Assembly: GCF_013378445.1 (NCBI RefSeq) | Contig: NZ_JABXYK010000006.1 | Span: 62,001-126,000 of the forward strand | Direction of reading: 5' to 3' | DNA length: 64,000 nucleotides | Source: Mycoplana rhizolycopersici | GTDB taxonomy: Bacteria; Pseudomonadota; Alphaproteobacteria; Rhizobiales; Rhizobiaceae | Translations under genes and position numbers: made by a program | Shown here: positions 1 to 8,618 of the stretch, in pieces | Numbering within the stretch: position 1 is the first letter of the stretch | Layout of the letters: each line of letters begins with the position of its first letter | Notes under the pieces: generated by a model | Seen by the model: the letters and a program-made list of their open reading frames with translations, nothing else | What the model was told of the DNA's origin: nothing | Database searches by the model: none

Positions 1-541
1 AGTCGGCGGTCGAGGGCTGGACGATCGGGGCGAAGGCCGAGCAGCTCCTGAAACGGTCCGGGTGCTTCAGGGCGATCGTCATCGCGCCGTGACCGCCCAT
101 GGAATGGCCGAATATGCCCTGCCGGTCCATGTCGACGCGAAAATGCTGGGCGACGAATGCCGGCAGTTCCTCGGTGATGTAGGTATACATCTGGTAGTGT
201 TCGGCCCAGGGTTTCTCGGTGGCGTCGAGGTAGAAGCCGGCGCCCTTGCCCATCTGCCAGTTGGTCAGTTCGTCGGGGACGTCGTTGCCGCGCGGGCTCG
301 TATCGGGGCAGACGACGATCAGGCCAAGTTCGGCGGCCATGCGGCGATACTCGCCCTTCTCCATGACGTTGGCATGCGTGCAGGTCAGGCCCGAGAGATA
401 CCAGAGGACCGGGCAGGGCTCCTCGATCGCTTTCGGCGGAACGAAGACGGCGAACGTCATCTCGCAATTGGTGGAGAGCGCATCATGGGCAAACACGCCC
501 TGCATGCCGCCGAAGGCCTGGTTCTGGGAAAGGACTTTCAT
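1..541 (-). CDS. fghA: S-formylglutathione hydrolase, C-terminus cut by window edge
   Basis: Second enzyme of glutathione-dependent formaldehyde oxidation; it hydrolyses S-formylglutathione to formate and glutathione in the cytoplasm. About 180 residues are visible, from ATG at 541 to the window edge; the family is usually about 278 residues. The nucleophile elbow GHSMGG (Ser147) and the oxyanion-side motif SGLTCTH (near 50–56) are present, as in the esterase-D family. The catalytic Asp and His would lie beyond the window. A GGAG lies just upstream of the ATG. It is the last visible gene of a minus-strand run that begins with adhC, the preceding enzyme of the same pathway, 22 nt after the DUF1345 gene. 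Confidence 0.95.
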   Translation of the reverse strand, partial: MKVLSQNQAFGGMQGVFAHDALSTNCEMTFAVFVPPKAIEEPCPVLWYLSGLTCTHANVMEKGEYRRMAAELGLIVVCPDTSPRGNDVPDELTNWQMGKGAGFYLDATEKPWAEHYQMYTYITEELPAFVAQHFRVDMDRQGIFGHSMGGHGAMTIALKHPDRFRSCSAFAPIVQPSTAD

Positions 542-563
542 GGGAGCTCCGAAATGTTGGTAG

Positions 564-1226
564 TCACGAGGCGAGTGCCACCGCCGCATTGACGGCGGCC
601 GCGACCAGCACGGTGTTGAAGAAGAAGGAAACGATCGCGTGCATGAGATTGAGCTTGCGCATCTCGGTCGTGGTGACGGCGACGTCCGAGGTCTGGGCGG
701 TCATGCCGACGACGAAACCGAAATAGAGAAAATCGTAGATGCCGGGCGAAACAGTCTGCGGAAAATCGAATCCGCGCTGTGCCGGTTCCAGTTTGCGACC
801 GCCGTGCGGGCGCCAGTACATGTGCGCGTAATGGACGGACGCCATGGTGTGGATGGTGAACCAGCCGAGCACCACCGAGGTGAAGGAAATGCCGACATCC
901 AGCGGATCGAGCGCGTCGGCCTCGTTGAGAACGACGAAGAGGGAGGCAAGCGAGATGGCGAAAGCGCCGATCGTCACCGCCAGGATGATGGGAGCCGGTG
1001 CGTCGCTGTCCAGCGCATGGTTACGCAGATAGGCGCCCGTCAGAACGGGCAGGCGCCGCGCGATCAATGCGAGGTACAGCGTGAAGAAGGTGATCGCGGC
1101 GAGTTGCGGGGCGACCACCGCGCGCAGCCAGAGTGCTACCGGCAGGACGCAGAGTGCCGCAATCGCGGCGATGTAGAAGGGGCGGTGACGACCGTGGGCG
1201 GTCGGGGAGACGGGCGCCGCGCTCAC
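564..1226 (-). CDS. DUF1345 family integral membrane protein
   Basis: Predicted inner-membrane protein of 220 residues with about five hydrophobic segments, matching DUF1345; biochemical role unknown. I place the start at GTG 1226 because it overlaps the stop of the preceding gene in a GTGA tetranucleotide, the arrangement used by every junction upstream in this operon; the reading frame is open further upstream but only inside the neighbour. The C-terminal half carries the family's conserved stretch around FDFPQT and YDFLYF. It lies between a YaiI-family gene and fghA, so it is probably co-transcribed with formaldehyde-detoxification genes. Whether it takes part in that pathway is not shown by the sequence. 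Confidence 0.8.
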   Translation of the reverse strand: MSAAPVSPTAHGRHRPFYIAAIAALCVLPVALWLRAVVAPQLAAITFFTLYLALIARRLPVLTGAYLRNHALDSDAPAPIILAVTIGAFAISLASLFVVLNEADALDPLDVGISFTSVVLGWFTIHTMASVHYAHMYWRPHGGRKLEPAQRGFDFPQTVSPGIYDFLYFGFVVGMTAQTSDVAVTTTEMRKLNLMHAIVSFFFNTVLVAAAVNAAVALAS

Positions 1227-1696
1227 GGTTGCCCGCTTTCCTGACTGCTGCCCCGGGCTGATTTGGCGCGGCGGCAAAGCCGTTCCAGCGTCTCCAGGAA
1301 GGCCGAACGGTCGCGCGGCGAGAAGGCAGCGTTGTAGCCCTTGCTCTCGCCGGTTTCGCGCAGGTGCTGGCCGAGGTCGCGCATGGCGGTCGCCATGCCG
1401 ATGTTGGTCTTGTCGAACAGCCGTCCGGTCGGCCCGGTCACGAGTGCGTCCTTGCCGACGCAGCGCCCCGCGAGCGGAACGTCGGCCGTCACGACGATGT
1501 CGCCGGCCTGTACGTGCTCGACGATCCAGTCGTCGGCCGCATCGAAGCTGCCGGAGACGATGACGTTCTTCACCATCGGATCGCGCGAGGGCCGCAAGCC
1601 GGAATTGGCGACGAACGTCACTTCCAGGCCGTGGCGTTCCGCGACCTTGAGAATTTCCGGTTTCACCGGACAGGCATCTGCATCGACGTAGATCAC
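1223..1696 (-). CDS. YaiI/YqxD family protein (DUF188)
   Basis: 157 residues, the normal length for the YaiI/YqxD (DUF188) family, whose members have a PIN-like fold and no firmly established activity. The N-terminal acidic signature VDADACPVK is intact and the later SRDPMVKN and DIVVTADVPLA blocks fit the family. The start is GTG 1696, which overlaps the upstream GNAT stop as GTGA; the longer open frame upstream is antisense-like sequence inside the neighbour. Its own stop overlaps the GTG of the DUF1345 gene. Translation of the two neighbours is therefore probably coupled. Confidence 0.85.
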   Translation of the reverse strand: MIYVDADACPVKPEILKVAERHGLEVTFVANSGLRPSRDPMVKNVIVSGSFDAADDWIVEHVQAGDIVVTADVPLAGRCVGKDALVTGPTGRLFDKTNIGMATAMRDLGQHLRETGESKGYNAAFSPRDRSAFLETLERLCRRAKSARGSSQESGQP

Positions 1697-2154
1697 TGAA
1701 CGGGCCTCAACATGTCGACGTGTGGGATGCCGTCTTCCAGATATTCCGGGGAGATCGGCTCGAAGCCGAAGGAGGCGTAGAAGCGCTGGAGATGGCTCTG
1801 GGCCGACAGCTCGATCGCCTCGTTCGGATAGGCCTTCTGGCACTCCCCGACTGCTTCGCGCATCAGCGCTTCGCCAAGCCGTCTTCCCCGATGGTCGGGC
1901 GAGACGGCGACGCGGCCGATGCGGGGATGGGCGTCCGGCGTCGGCCGCCAGAGGCGGGCGCAGGCAAGGAGCTCGTCCCCGTCCAGCAGGCGAAGATGAA
2001 GGCACGCCGGATCGTTGCCGTCGAGCTCGGGATAGGGGCAGTTCTGCTCGACGACGAAGACGTCCACCCGCAATTTCAGCATGGCATAGAGATCGCGTGC
2101 GGAGAACGCGTCGAGCCTCCGCACGTCGACCTTATAGGGCAGGGTGGCCGTCAA
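1693..2154 (-). CDS. GNAT family N-acetyltransferase (ElaA-like)
   Basis: 153-residue acetyl-CoA-dependent N-acetyltransferase of the ElaA-like GNAT group. The N-terminal block [12 protein letters not shown] is characteristic of ElaA homologues, and the acetyl-CoA-binding loop is seen near residue 90 ([10 protein letters not shown]). The substrate is unknown. I chose the rare start TTG 2154 because it overlaps the adhC stop codon as TTGA, because the protein then has the usual family length, and because no closer ATG or GTG exists. It is second in the adhC operon; a detoxification or protein-repair role would be inference from context only. Confidence 0.8.
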   Translation of the reverse strand: MTATLPYKVDVRRLDAFSARDLYAMLKLRVDVFVVEQNCPYPELDGNDPACLHLRLLDGDELLACARLWRPTPDAHPRIGRVAVSPDHRGRRLGEALMREAVGECQKAYPNEAIELSAQSHLQRFYASFGFEPISPEYLEDGIPHVDMLRPVQ

Positions 2155-3278
2155 TAGACGACGACTCCGCGGATGCTCTCGCCCTTGTGCATCAGCTCGA
2201 AACCGTGGTTGATGTCTTCGAGCGGCATGGTGTGGGTGATCATCGGATCGATCTGGATCTTGCCCTCCATGTACCAGTCGACGATCTTGGGCACGTCGGT
2301 ACGGCCGCGTGCGCCGCCGAATGCCGTGCCCATCCAGTTGCGGCCGGTCACGAGCTGGAACGGGCGCGTCGAGATTTCCTGGCCGGCGCCGGCGACGCCG
2401 ATGATGACCGACTTGCCCCAGCCGCGATGGCTGGCTTCGAGCGCCTGGCGCATGACCTTGGTATTGCCGGTGCAGTCGAAGGTGTAGTCGGCGCCGCCGA
2501 TCAGGTCGCCGTTGCGCTTCGTCATGTTGACGAGATAGGGCACGATGTCGTCGCCGACCTCCTTCGGGTTGACGAAGTGCGTCATGCCGAACTTCTCGCC
2601 CCATGCCTTGCGGTCCGGATTGATGTCGACGCCGATGATCATGTCGGCGCCGGCAAGGCGCAGGCCCTGCAGGACGTTCAGGCCGATGCCGCCGAGGCCG
2701 AAGACAATCGCGGTGGAGCCAATCTCGACCTTGGCGGTGTTGATGACCGCGCCGATGCCGGTCGTGACACCGCAGCCGATGTAGCAGATCTTGTCGAAAG
2801 GCGCGTCCGGGTTGACCTTGGCGAGCGCGATCTCCGGCAGCACCGTGTAATTGGCGAAGGTCGAGCAGCCCATGTAGTGGTGGATCTTGTCCTTGCCGAT
2901 CGAGAAGCGGCTCGTGCCGTCCGGCATCAGGCCCTGGCCCTGGGTGGCGCGGATCGAGGTGCAGAGGTTGGTCTTGCGCGACAGGCAGGAATAGCACTCG
3001 CGGCATTCCGGCGTGTAGAGCGGGATGACGTGGTCGCCCTTCTTGACCGAGGTGACGCCGGGGCCGACATCGACCACGATGCCCGCGCCTTCATGGCCGA
3101 GGATTGCCGGAAACAGGCCTTCGGGATCGGCGCCGGACAGGGTGAAGTCGTCGGTGTGGCAGATGCCGGTGGCCTTGACCTCGATCAGCACTTCGCCGGC
3201 CTTCGGGCCGTTCAGTTGTACGGTCATGACTTCCAGCGGCTTGCCCGCCTGAACGGCGACGGCGGCGCGTACGTCCAT
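2151..3278 (-). CDS. adhC: S-(hydroxymethyl)glutathione dehydrogenase / class III alcohol dehydrogenase
   Basis: NAD-dependent, zinc-containing dehydrogenase of 375 residues that oxidises S-hydroxymethylglutathione to S-formylglutathione; class III enzymes also reduce S-nitrosoglutathione. Catalytic zinc ligands lie in GICHTDD and GHEGAG, the structural zinc cysteines in PECRECYSC, and the NAD-binding Rossmann motif GLGGIG in the second domain. It starts at ATG 3278 with a strong AAGGAG eight bases upstream. It is the first gene of an operon that ends in fghA, so the two pathway steps are co-transcribed. An XRE-type regulator lies 82 bp upstream on the same strand; whether it controls adhC is not known. 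Confidence 0.97.
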   Translation of the reverse strand: MDVRAAVAVQAGKPLEVMTVQLNGPKAGEVLIEVKATGICHTDDFTLSGADPEGLFPAILGHEGAGIVVDVGPGVTSVKKGDHVIPLYTPECRECYSCLSRKTNLCTSIRATQGQGLMPDGTSRFSIGKDKIHHYMGCSTFANYTVLPEIALAKVNPDAPFDKICYIGCGVTTGIGAVINTAKVEIGSTAIVFGLGGIGLNVLQGLRLAGADMIIGVDINPDRKAWGEKFGMTHFVNPKEVGDDIVPYLVNMTKRNGDLIGGADYTFDCTGNTKVMRQALEASHRGWGKSVIIGVAGAGQEISTRPFQLVTGRNWMGTAFGGARGRTDVPKIVDWYMEGKIQIDPMITHTMPLEDINHGFELMHKGESIRGVVVY

Positions 3279-3360
3279 GATTTTTCTCCTTATATGACGA
3301 TGGAATCTCTCGGGCGCGGACCATCGCAGAGCGCAGGCGGCTACTCAAGTCCGATATTGA

Positions 3361-3768
3361 TCAATCTTCCTTGTGGCGGCTGCGCATCGCGAGACTGGCA
3401 ATCTCGGCCTCGAGGGCTTCGATCGCGCGGCCGGTCTGCTCGTGAAGCATGCGGATCTGGTTCAGCTGCTCCAGCAACGGCTTCGCCAGCTCGTCGTTTG
3501 GCGATGGCGCATCGCCAATGCCTGCGATCAGCCAGGACGGCGATACTCCCAGCACGCCGGCCAGCATGAACAGCGCGCTCGTGCGGGGTTCGGCGTGGTC
3601 CCGCTCCCAGCTGCCGACGGTGTCTTCGGGAAGCCCGAGACGGGCCGCCAGTTCGGCGAGTGACATGTCCAGCGCATCGCGCGCATGCCAGATGCGGCCG
3701 CCAAGCGTGTCGCCGTCGGCGCGACGGGAACGAAAGGGAATGGGCCGGTCGTCGCCGGAATTTGCCAT
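3361..3768 (-). CDS. XRE family helix-turn-helix transcriptional regulator
   Basis: 135 residues. A lambda-repressor-like helix-turn-helix spans about residues 24–80 (LAELAARLGLPEDTVGSWER), followed by a predicted coiled coil (about 95–130) that could mediate dimerisation. No ligand-binding domain is seen, so the signal is unknown. The gene lies upstream of adhC on the same strand and divergent from a DMT transporter, so either neighbour could be a target. The 218-bp region before the transporter is the natural place for an operator. No obvious palindrome was recognised there by eye. Confidence 0.85.
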   Translation of the reverse strand: MANSGDDRPIPFRSRRADGDTLGGRIWHARDALDMSLAELAARLGLPEDTVGSWERDHAEPRTSALFMLAGVLGVSPSWLIAGIGDAPSPNDELAKPLLEQLNQIRMLHEQTGRAIEALEAEIASLAMRSRHKED

Positions 3769-3986
3769 GACGGCCTCCGTTGTCGTTGCGGCAAGCTTAC
3801 GGGGCGGCTCTTTGCATTTCTACCCCAATTGCGTCGCCCGCGGCACAGGCCCCGACGAAGGCCCTTCAAAAACCGGGGCTTGACCGCGCAGTAGCCGGTG
3901 CTGTTGAAGAGCGCAGTAAGCGGGCGAACGATTGCGACCGCGCTGACACCGCCGCCGGCCGGAGCGGCACTTTCTGGAAATTCTAC

Positions 3987-4931
3987 ATGCAGACGTCCAC
4001 GGCGGATCATTTCAGGCAGCACATCATGCAGGGCATGGGGCTGATGGCATTCGCCATGATCATCCTGCCTGGCATGGATGCGATCGCCAAATACCTGTCG
4101 AACTATGGCGGCATGTCGCCGGGACAGGTGACGTTCTACCGCTTCTTCTTCCAGCTCGTCTGTACGCTGCCGCTGCTGCTGACCGTCATGGGACGGGATG
4201 CCTTCCGGGCGAAGCGCCCCTGGCTCAACATCCTGCGCGGGGTGCTGCACGGAGCGGCGAGCCTGCTCTTCTTCATTGCGGTGAAATACATGCCGCTGGC
4301 GGACGTCTTCGCCATCTACTTCGTCGAACCCTTCATCCTGACGGCGATGTCGGCGATCTTTCTCGGGGAGAAGGTCGGCTGGCGCCGCTGGCTTGCGATC
4401 GTGGTCGGTTTCGGCGGAGCGCTGATCGTCATCCAGCCGAGCTTCGCCGTCTTCGGCTTCACCTCCCTGCTGCCGGTCGCCTGCGCGTTTCTCTATGCCG
4501 TCTACATGTTCCTCAACCGCGCCGTCGGGGAAGGGGATTCGCCGCTGACGATGCAGACGATCTCCGGTTTCGGCGGCATGATGTTCATGGCGGGGGCGCT
4601 TGCGGTGGGCAATCTCGGCGGCGCGGAGGATTTTGCGGTCTCCCTGCCGGATTCGCCGTTCACGCTGGCGCTGCTGCTGATCCTGGGCTCGCTGTCAGGC
4701 TACGCGCATCTGCTCGTGGTGAGAGCCTTCCGGCTGGCGCCGCTGTCGCTTTTGGCGCCGTTCCAGTATTTCGAGATCATCTCGGCGACGATCCTCGGTT
4801 ATGCCCTGTTCGGCGATTTCCCCAATGTATGGAAATGGGTCGGCATCGCCATCATCGTCGCCTCCGGTCTCTTCATCATCTGGCGCGAACAGAGGGCGGC
4901 CCGGACGCGGGAGACTGCCGCGGCCGGCTGA
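3987..4931 (+). CDS. DMT (EamA) family transporter
   Basis: Inner-membrane drug/metabolite transporter of 314 residues with ten hydrophobic segments arranged as two EamA repeats; the substrate is unknown. I start it at ATG 3987, directly before the hydrophobic core, because the open frame upstream (from 3780) lies in the regulator–transporter intergenic region and encodes no plausible signal or membrane segment. The first repeat includes a GxxSLLFF-type helix and the second ends in ILGYALFGD. It is divergent from the XRE regulator, which suggests but does not prove regulation. Confidence 0.88.
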   Translation: MQTSTADHFRQHIMQGMGLMAFAMIILPGMDAIAKYLSNYGGMSPGQVTFYRFFFQLVCTLPLLLTVMGRDAFRAKRPWLNILRGVLHGAASLLFFIAVKYMPLADVFAIYFVEPFILTAMSAIFLGEKVGWRRWLAIVVGFGGALIVIQPSFAVFGFTSLLPVACAFLYAVYMFLNRAVGEGDSPLTMQTISGFGGMMFMAGALAVGNLGGAEDFAVSLPDSPFTLALLLILGSLSGYAHLLVVRAFRLAPLSLLAPFQYFEIISATILGYALFGDFPNVWKWVGIAIIVASGLFIIWREQRAARTRETAAAG

Positions 4932-5052
4932 TTGCCGTATCGTTACGGCACAGAACCACGCGCCAAGGCCTACAACGCGCCACGGATGGCGCGGCGCTTT
5001 CTTAAGATTTCCGCATTAGCGTGATCGCGGGGGCAATCGGGCGGAATGGAGC

Positions 5053-6333
5053 GTGTCCGTGTCGACGACCTTATCCGTGATCATCCTGCTGACGATCAAT
5101 CTCGGTCTCGTCTGGCTGCTGATGGCAGCCCCGCTCGGTCGGCGGACACTACGGCTGCACCGGAAATTCGAGGCCGAACCGATGAGGGTCTGGTCGGCGG
5201 TCTTTCCGCTCGGGCCGCATGCCGACTGGCACCATGCCGTTCTGTCCAGCGAGCGTATCGGTTCCGGCCGCGTCAGGCAGGCCTTTGACCATCTCGACCG
5301 GAGGGGGCAGCCGATAGAGCGCACCCTCGAGGTGAAGGACGTGTCGGCTCATGCGGGAACCCGTATGGGCTTCATGGCCCGCGTCATAGACGACAGCGCG
5401 CTCGACGCTTCATTCTGGCGTCATTTCCAGGACCGGCGCTCCGTGTCGGCTGCGGCCGCAGGCGGCAGTCTTTTAACCGTCGAGCAAAGTGATCGGTATC
5501 GGGGCATTGCCTTTCTGCTCTACCGCTATTTTGCGCTGCGGCGCGAGATCGGCGCGCTGGAGCAATGGCTGAACCAGGGGCGATCGGAACCGAATGGCCT
5601 CTTCGAACGGCCTGTTGTGCAGGCATCGCTGGCCGTTCTGTCCACGCTTCTTCTGTGGCCCTTCTTCGGGCTCGACGTCTACGGGCTGATGCTGTCTTCC
5701 ATGCTGACGGCGGTCATCGTCCTGCATGAATTCGGGCACATGGCTGCCTACCGGGCGTTCGGCCATCGTCGGGTGCGGATGATCTTTGTTCCGCTTCTGG
5801 GCGGCATGGCGATTGGCGGGCGTCCCTACAATTCCACCTATGAGGTGGCTTTCTGCGCGCTGATGGGGGCAGGGGTCTCGGCGCTGCTTGTGCCTCTCGT
5901 GGTGATGATCGAGCGACTGCTGGCGCAATCATCGGGCGCGGCGGCGGGCTTCGCCAATCCGGTCCTGGTGTTTCTCGTCATTCTCGGGGCATTCAATCTC
6001 TTGAACCTGCTGCCGATGCAGCGGTTCGATGGCGGCCAGGTGCTTCGGCAGGTCTTTTCCTCACGTCGCACGCTGGCCATGGCGAGCTTCGGCGTGGCAC
6101 TGGCCGTGCTGGGCGTCGGCTGGCGCATCGGCCTGCCGACGCCGGCACTCATTGCGGGGCTGGCCGTATTCACCCTGCTCAGCATGCTAGGACGCGGCAG
6201 CAGTGTCCGGCCGCGTCATGCACTGGTGCCGATGACCGGCAGCCAGCGTCTGGTGGCTGGATGCGGCCTCTATGCCGCTGTCCTTATCCATGGCCATGCG
6301 ATCGTCTACGCCTGCGACCGGCTCTTCGGCTGA
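5053..6333 (+). CDS. M50-like intramembrane metalloprotease with N-terminal SRPBCC-like domain
   Basis: 426-residue membrane protein of the site-2-protease class. HEFGH (residues 225–229) supplies two zinc ligands and the catalytic Glu. The distal LLPMQRFDGG motif (about 320–328) supplies the third ligand, Asp326. After an N-terminal membrane helix, residues about 35–165 look like a START/SRPBCC-type domain (hydrophobic-ligand fold: an early Trp-containing strand and a long C-terminal helix), which is unusual in front of a protease. Start is GTG 5053, in frame with a hydrophobic first helix. Substrate unknown; classical S2Ps cleave anti-sigma factors or signal peptides. It ends 24 bp from convergent lipB. 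Confidence 0.75.
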   Translation: MSVSTTLSVIILLTINLGLVWLLMAAPLGRRTLRLHRKFEAEPMRVWSAVFPLGPHADWHHAVLSSERIGSGRVRQAFDHLDRRGQPIERTLEVKDVSAHAGTRMGFMARVIDDSALDASFWRHFQDRRSVSAAAAGGSLLTVEQSDRYRGIAFLLYRYFALRREIGALEQWLNQGRSEPNGLFERPVVQASLAVLSTLLLWPFFGLDVYGLMLSSMLTAVIVLHEFGHMAAYRAFGHRRVRMIFVPLLGGMAIGGRPYNSTYEVAFCALMGAGVSALLVPLVVMIERLLAQSSGAAAGFANPVLVFLVILGAFNLLNLLPMQRFDGGQVLRQVFSSRRTLAMASFGVALAVLGVGWRIGLPTPALIAGLAVFTLLSMLGRGSSVRPRHALVPMTGSQRLVAGCGLYAAVLIHGHAIVYACDRLFG

Positions 6334-6357
6334 GACCGCGCGTATGCAGTGGTGGAA

Positions 6358-7074
6358 TCAGTCGATCGCAGCCACTGGGCCGAACACTTTCCGGAAGGAC
6401 GCCTTCAGACAGAGGTCGGCATCGTCCATCGTCACCGGCAGGCCGAGGTCGACGAGACTGGTGACGCCATAGCCGCGGATGCCGCAGGGAACGATCCCGC
6501 TGAAATGCTCGAGGTCCGGATCGACGTTCAACGACAGGCCGTGAAAACTGACCCAGCGGCGGAGGCGTATGCCGATCGCCGCGATCTTGTCTTCGGCCGG
6601 CGAGCCGTCGGGCAGCGCCGGGCGTTCCGGACGGCGAACCCAGACCCCGACACGGTCCTCCCGACGTTCGCCGCGGACGTTCATCTGCTCAAGGGCGTCG
6701 ATCACAACGTCCTCCAGTGCGGCTACGAAGGCGCGCACGTCCTGGCGACGGCGCTTGAGATCGAGCATCACATAGGCCACGCGCTGGCCTGGGCCATGAT
6801 AGGTGTATTCCCCGCCGCGACCGGTGTCGAAGACGGGAAAACGGTTGGGATCGACGAGATCGACGACATCGGCGCTCGTTCCGGCGGTGTAGAGCGGGGG
6901 GTGCTCGACGAGCCAGACGAGTTCGTCGGCTTCGCCGGCAGCGATCGCTGCTGCTTCGCGCTCCATCGTCTCGACGGCGACGTCGTAGGGCACGAGGCCC
7001 TGCTCCACCCGCCAGCGGATCGGCGGCGAGCCCGGAACGGCGAGCATGGATTTTTCGAGTTCGGCGCGCTGCAT
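6358..7074 (-). CDS. lipB: Octanoyl-[acyl-carrier-protein]:protein N-octanoyltransferase
   Basis: Transfers octanoyl groups from acyl-carrier protein to lipoyl domains, the first step of protein lipoylation. It therefore serves the PDH subunits encoded later in this window. 238 residues. The family signatures [12 protein letters not shown] and the catalytic Cys in [11 protein letters not shown] are intact, as is the GTSAD-type loop near residue 75. I choose ATG 7074, preceded by an AAGGGA Shine-Dalgarno; a TTG at 7104 would add ten residues with no ribosome site. It is convergent with the M50 protease. Confidence 0.95.
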   Translation of the reverse strand: MQRAELEKSMLAVPGSPPIRWRVEQGLVPYDVAVETMEREAAAIAAGEADELVWLVEHPPLYTAGTSADVVDLVDPNRFPVFDTGRGGEYTYHGPGQRVAYVMLDLKRRRQDVRAFVAALEDVVIDALEQMNVRGERREDRVGVWVRRPERPALPDGSPAEDKIAAIGIRLRRWVSFHGLSLNVDPDLEHFSGIVPCGIRGYGVTSLVDLGLPVTMDDADLCLKASFRKVFGPVAAID

Positions 7075-7267
7075 ATGGCAATCCCTTCGATATTCCTCTG
7101 CCAATATAGGCGGGATGATGCAAGGATTTCAGGGGGGAAACGAGCTGTTCACAGGGGCTGTTGAAATTGTTGTTTTTCTCGTCAGATTTCTGTCGCAATG
7201 GCCTTGTGCACCCAAAATGCTTTTGCTACATGCACCCCCGTCGGCGCAAGTTGACACCTACCACGAT

Positions 7268-7352
7268 GCGGTCGTGGCGGAATTGGTAGACGCGCAGCGT
7301 TGAGGTCGCTGTGGGGCAACCCGTGGAAGTTCGAGTCTTCTCGACCGCACCA
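7268..7352 (+). tRNA. tRNA-Leu (anticodon GAG)
   Basis: Class II tRNA of 85 nt. The acceptor stem GCGGTCG pairs with CGACCGC (7342–7348), discriminator A is at 7349, and CCA is genomically encoded at 7350–7352. The anticodon stem CAGCG/CGCTG encloses TTGAGGT, giving anticodon GAG, which reads CUU/CUC leucine codons. The D arm contains TGGCGGAATTGGTAGACGC, the leucine type; a short variable arm follows (about 7311–7322), then the T arm with TTCGAGTC. A Rho-independent terminator follows immediately. Confidence 0.97.
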
Positions 7353-7354
7353 AG

Positions 7355-7378
7355 AACCCGGCTTCGGCCGGGTTTTTT
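7355..7378 (+). terminator. Rho-independent terminator of tRNA-Leu
   Basis: Perfect 8-bp stem AACCCGGC/GCCGGGTT closed by the stable TTCG tetraloop and followed by a T run. It begins three bases after the tRNA CCA end. Confidence 0.95.
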
Positions 7379-7536
7379 GTTTTCTATCAACAGTTTCCGA
7401 TGCCTGTGCACTATTGCCTCCGCGGATCGGATCCCTGTCGAAAGAATGCCGAAGGCGAGGAGCCTGCAATATACCGGCAACACGGATGCCGCTCGACGCC
7501 GGCCTGCAATCGAAACTTTTAAGTCTGCCTAAGGGG

Positions 7537-7564
7537 TAAAAGAAAGCCCCGCTGAATGCGGGGC
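7537..7564 (-). terminator. Minus-strand terminator-like hairpin
   Basis: Stem GCCCCGC/GCGGGGC (7546–7552 with 7558–7564). Read on the minus strand it is followed by TTTCTTTTAC, a U-rich tail. It resembles the hairpin at 7791–7816, including the AATTG just upstream on the minus strand. Confidence 0.7.
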
Positions 7565-7689
7565 AATTGGGCTCCTCCACGGAAGCCTTAGAGGGGAACA
7601 GCGCCCAAGTGGGCGGCCACAAAAAGGTACGCGAAGCGTGCCGGGCACGAAAGTGCTAGAATTAGCCTCATCGGGATCAGGGAGGTAGG

Positions 7690-7736
7690 GACAGGAAGCG
7701 ACCGGCATTCGGGGCTTTTCCGGTCGCTTGCCTGTC
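7690..7736. repeat. Long inverted repeat (stem-loop)
   Basis: GACAGGAAGCGACCGG at 7690–7705 pairs with CCGGTCGCTTGCCTGTC at 7720–7736. That is sixteen base pairs with a single one-base bulge and a 14-nt loop. It has no adjacent U run, so it is more likely an RNA structural element or protein-binding palindrome than a terminator. Confidence 0.7.
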
Positions 7737-7790
7737 GTCAAGTCCGAGACTGGCTGAGCCCCAACGTGGCATGCGCCTGGATAGGGTGGG

Positions 7791-7816
7791 CAAAAAGAAA
7801 GCCCGCCGAGGCGGGC
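7791..7816 (-). terminator. Minus-strand terminator-like hairpin
   Basis: GC-rich stem GCCCGC/GCGGGC (7801–7806 with 7811–7816) followed on the minus strand by TTTCTTTTTG. No annotated minus-strand gene ends here; the nearest one upstream is the deformylase-like gene ending at 8619. Confidence 0.65.
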
Positions 7817-7979
7817 CAATTCCGGGAGTGGCGCGTACGCTATACCTTAGTCGCGCCTGCAACAATCTTAGGCGGATAGAGTAAATTTCCGGTAAAGCGC
7901 TGAAAAAAGCACCGTTCAGATCAGTGTCAGACAATTCGCGCATTCATTTCGCCGTACTCAACAGAGTGAGCGAAGACGG

Positions 7980-8552
7980 ATGCGGTTGGCACGTAGATCT
8001 CTGCTATGGATTGCCGGTACCTGTATGTTCGCAGTCGGTGGTTCCGGCGTCTATGCCGGCTATCTTCAGATGGTCGGGAATTTTCATACGGTCATCGAGG
8101 ATGAATTGTACCGCTCGGCGCAGCCAAATGCGGCGCAGCTGGCTTCTTATGTCCGCTTGCACGGCATAAAGACGATCATCAATTTGCGGGGAGAGGATGC
8201 GGGTGCTGCCTGGTATGAAAGCGAACTGGCCACGGCACGACGGCTGGGGGTCGAGCATATCGACTACCGCATGTCCGCCTCGAGGAAGCTGACGCCGGCC
8301 CGGGCGGACGAAATGGTCGCGATCATGGCCGCAGCGTCGAAACCTATCCTCGTTCACTGTCAGGCCGGATCGGACCGGACGGGGCTTGTGTCCGCACTCT
8401 ACAGCTACCGTGTCGCGGGACGGAGCGAGGACTGGTCGGAGCGGCAGCTATCCTTCTTCTTCGGCCACGTGGGCATTCCACACATCTCTTCGGCCTATGC
8501 CATGGATGCAAGCTGGGAAACCATCGAGGATCACTATCGTCCCAAGGGATAG
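7980..8552 (+). CDS. Tyrosine / dual-specificity phosphatase family protein, membrane-anchored
   Basis: 190-residue protein with an N-terminal hydrophobic segment (about 8–30), so the catalytic domain is probably periplasmic, either anchored or exported. The cysteine-phosphatase signature HCQAGSDRTG is complete (Cys127 nucleophile, Arg133). A candidate general acid lies upstream, and the YRSAQP and INLRGE blocks match the SAQP-type dual-specificity phosphatases common in proteobacteria. The physiological substrate is unknown. It stands alone between the hairpin-rich region and a convergent deformylase-like gene. Confidence 0.85.
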   Translation: MRLARRSLLWIAGTCMFAVGGSGVYAGYLQMVGNFHTVIEDELYRSAQPNAAQLASYVRLHGIKTIINLRGEDAGAAWYESELATARRLGVEHIDYRMSASRKLTPARADEMVAIMAAASKPILVHCQAGSDRTGLVSALYSYRVAGRSEDWSERQLSFFFGHVGIPHISSAYAMDASWETIEDHYRPKG

Positions 8553-8618
8553 CAGCGGCGGTGGCGTGAGGGCGCGGGGGCAAGACGGTCAACGTGGCTG
8601 CAGTCACAAGCCTCCGTC

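Larger units (their letters stand above)
7379..7979. other. 600-bp intergenic region without a supported gene
   Basis: No open frame here has a ribosome site or recognisable protein. The region holds two minus-strand terminator-like hairpins (7537–7564 and 7791–7816) and a long inverted repeat (7690–7736) between them. It lies directly downstream of a tRNA gene, a common integration target, but no integrase or duplicated tRNA end was found. It may encode a minus-strand small RNA, or be the remnant of a lost element. Confidence 0.6.

Noticed and set aside
7268-7979. Integrated prophage or island at tRNA-Leu
   Set aside because: No integrase, phage gene or second copy of the tRNA 3' end in the window; only hairpins support the idea.
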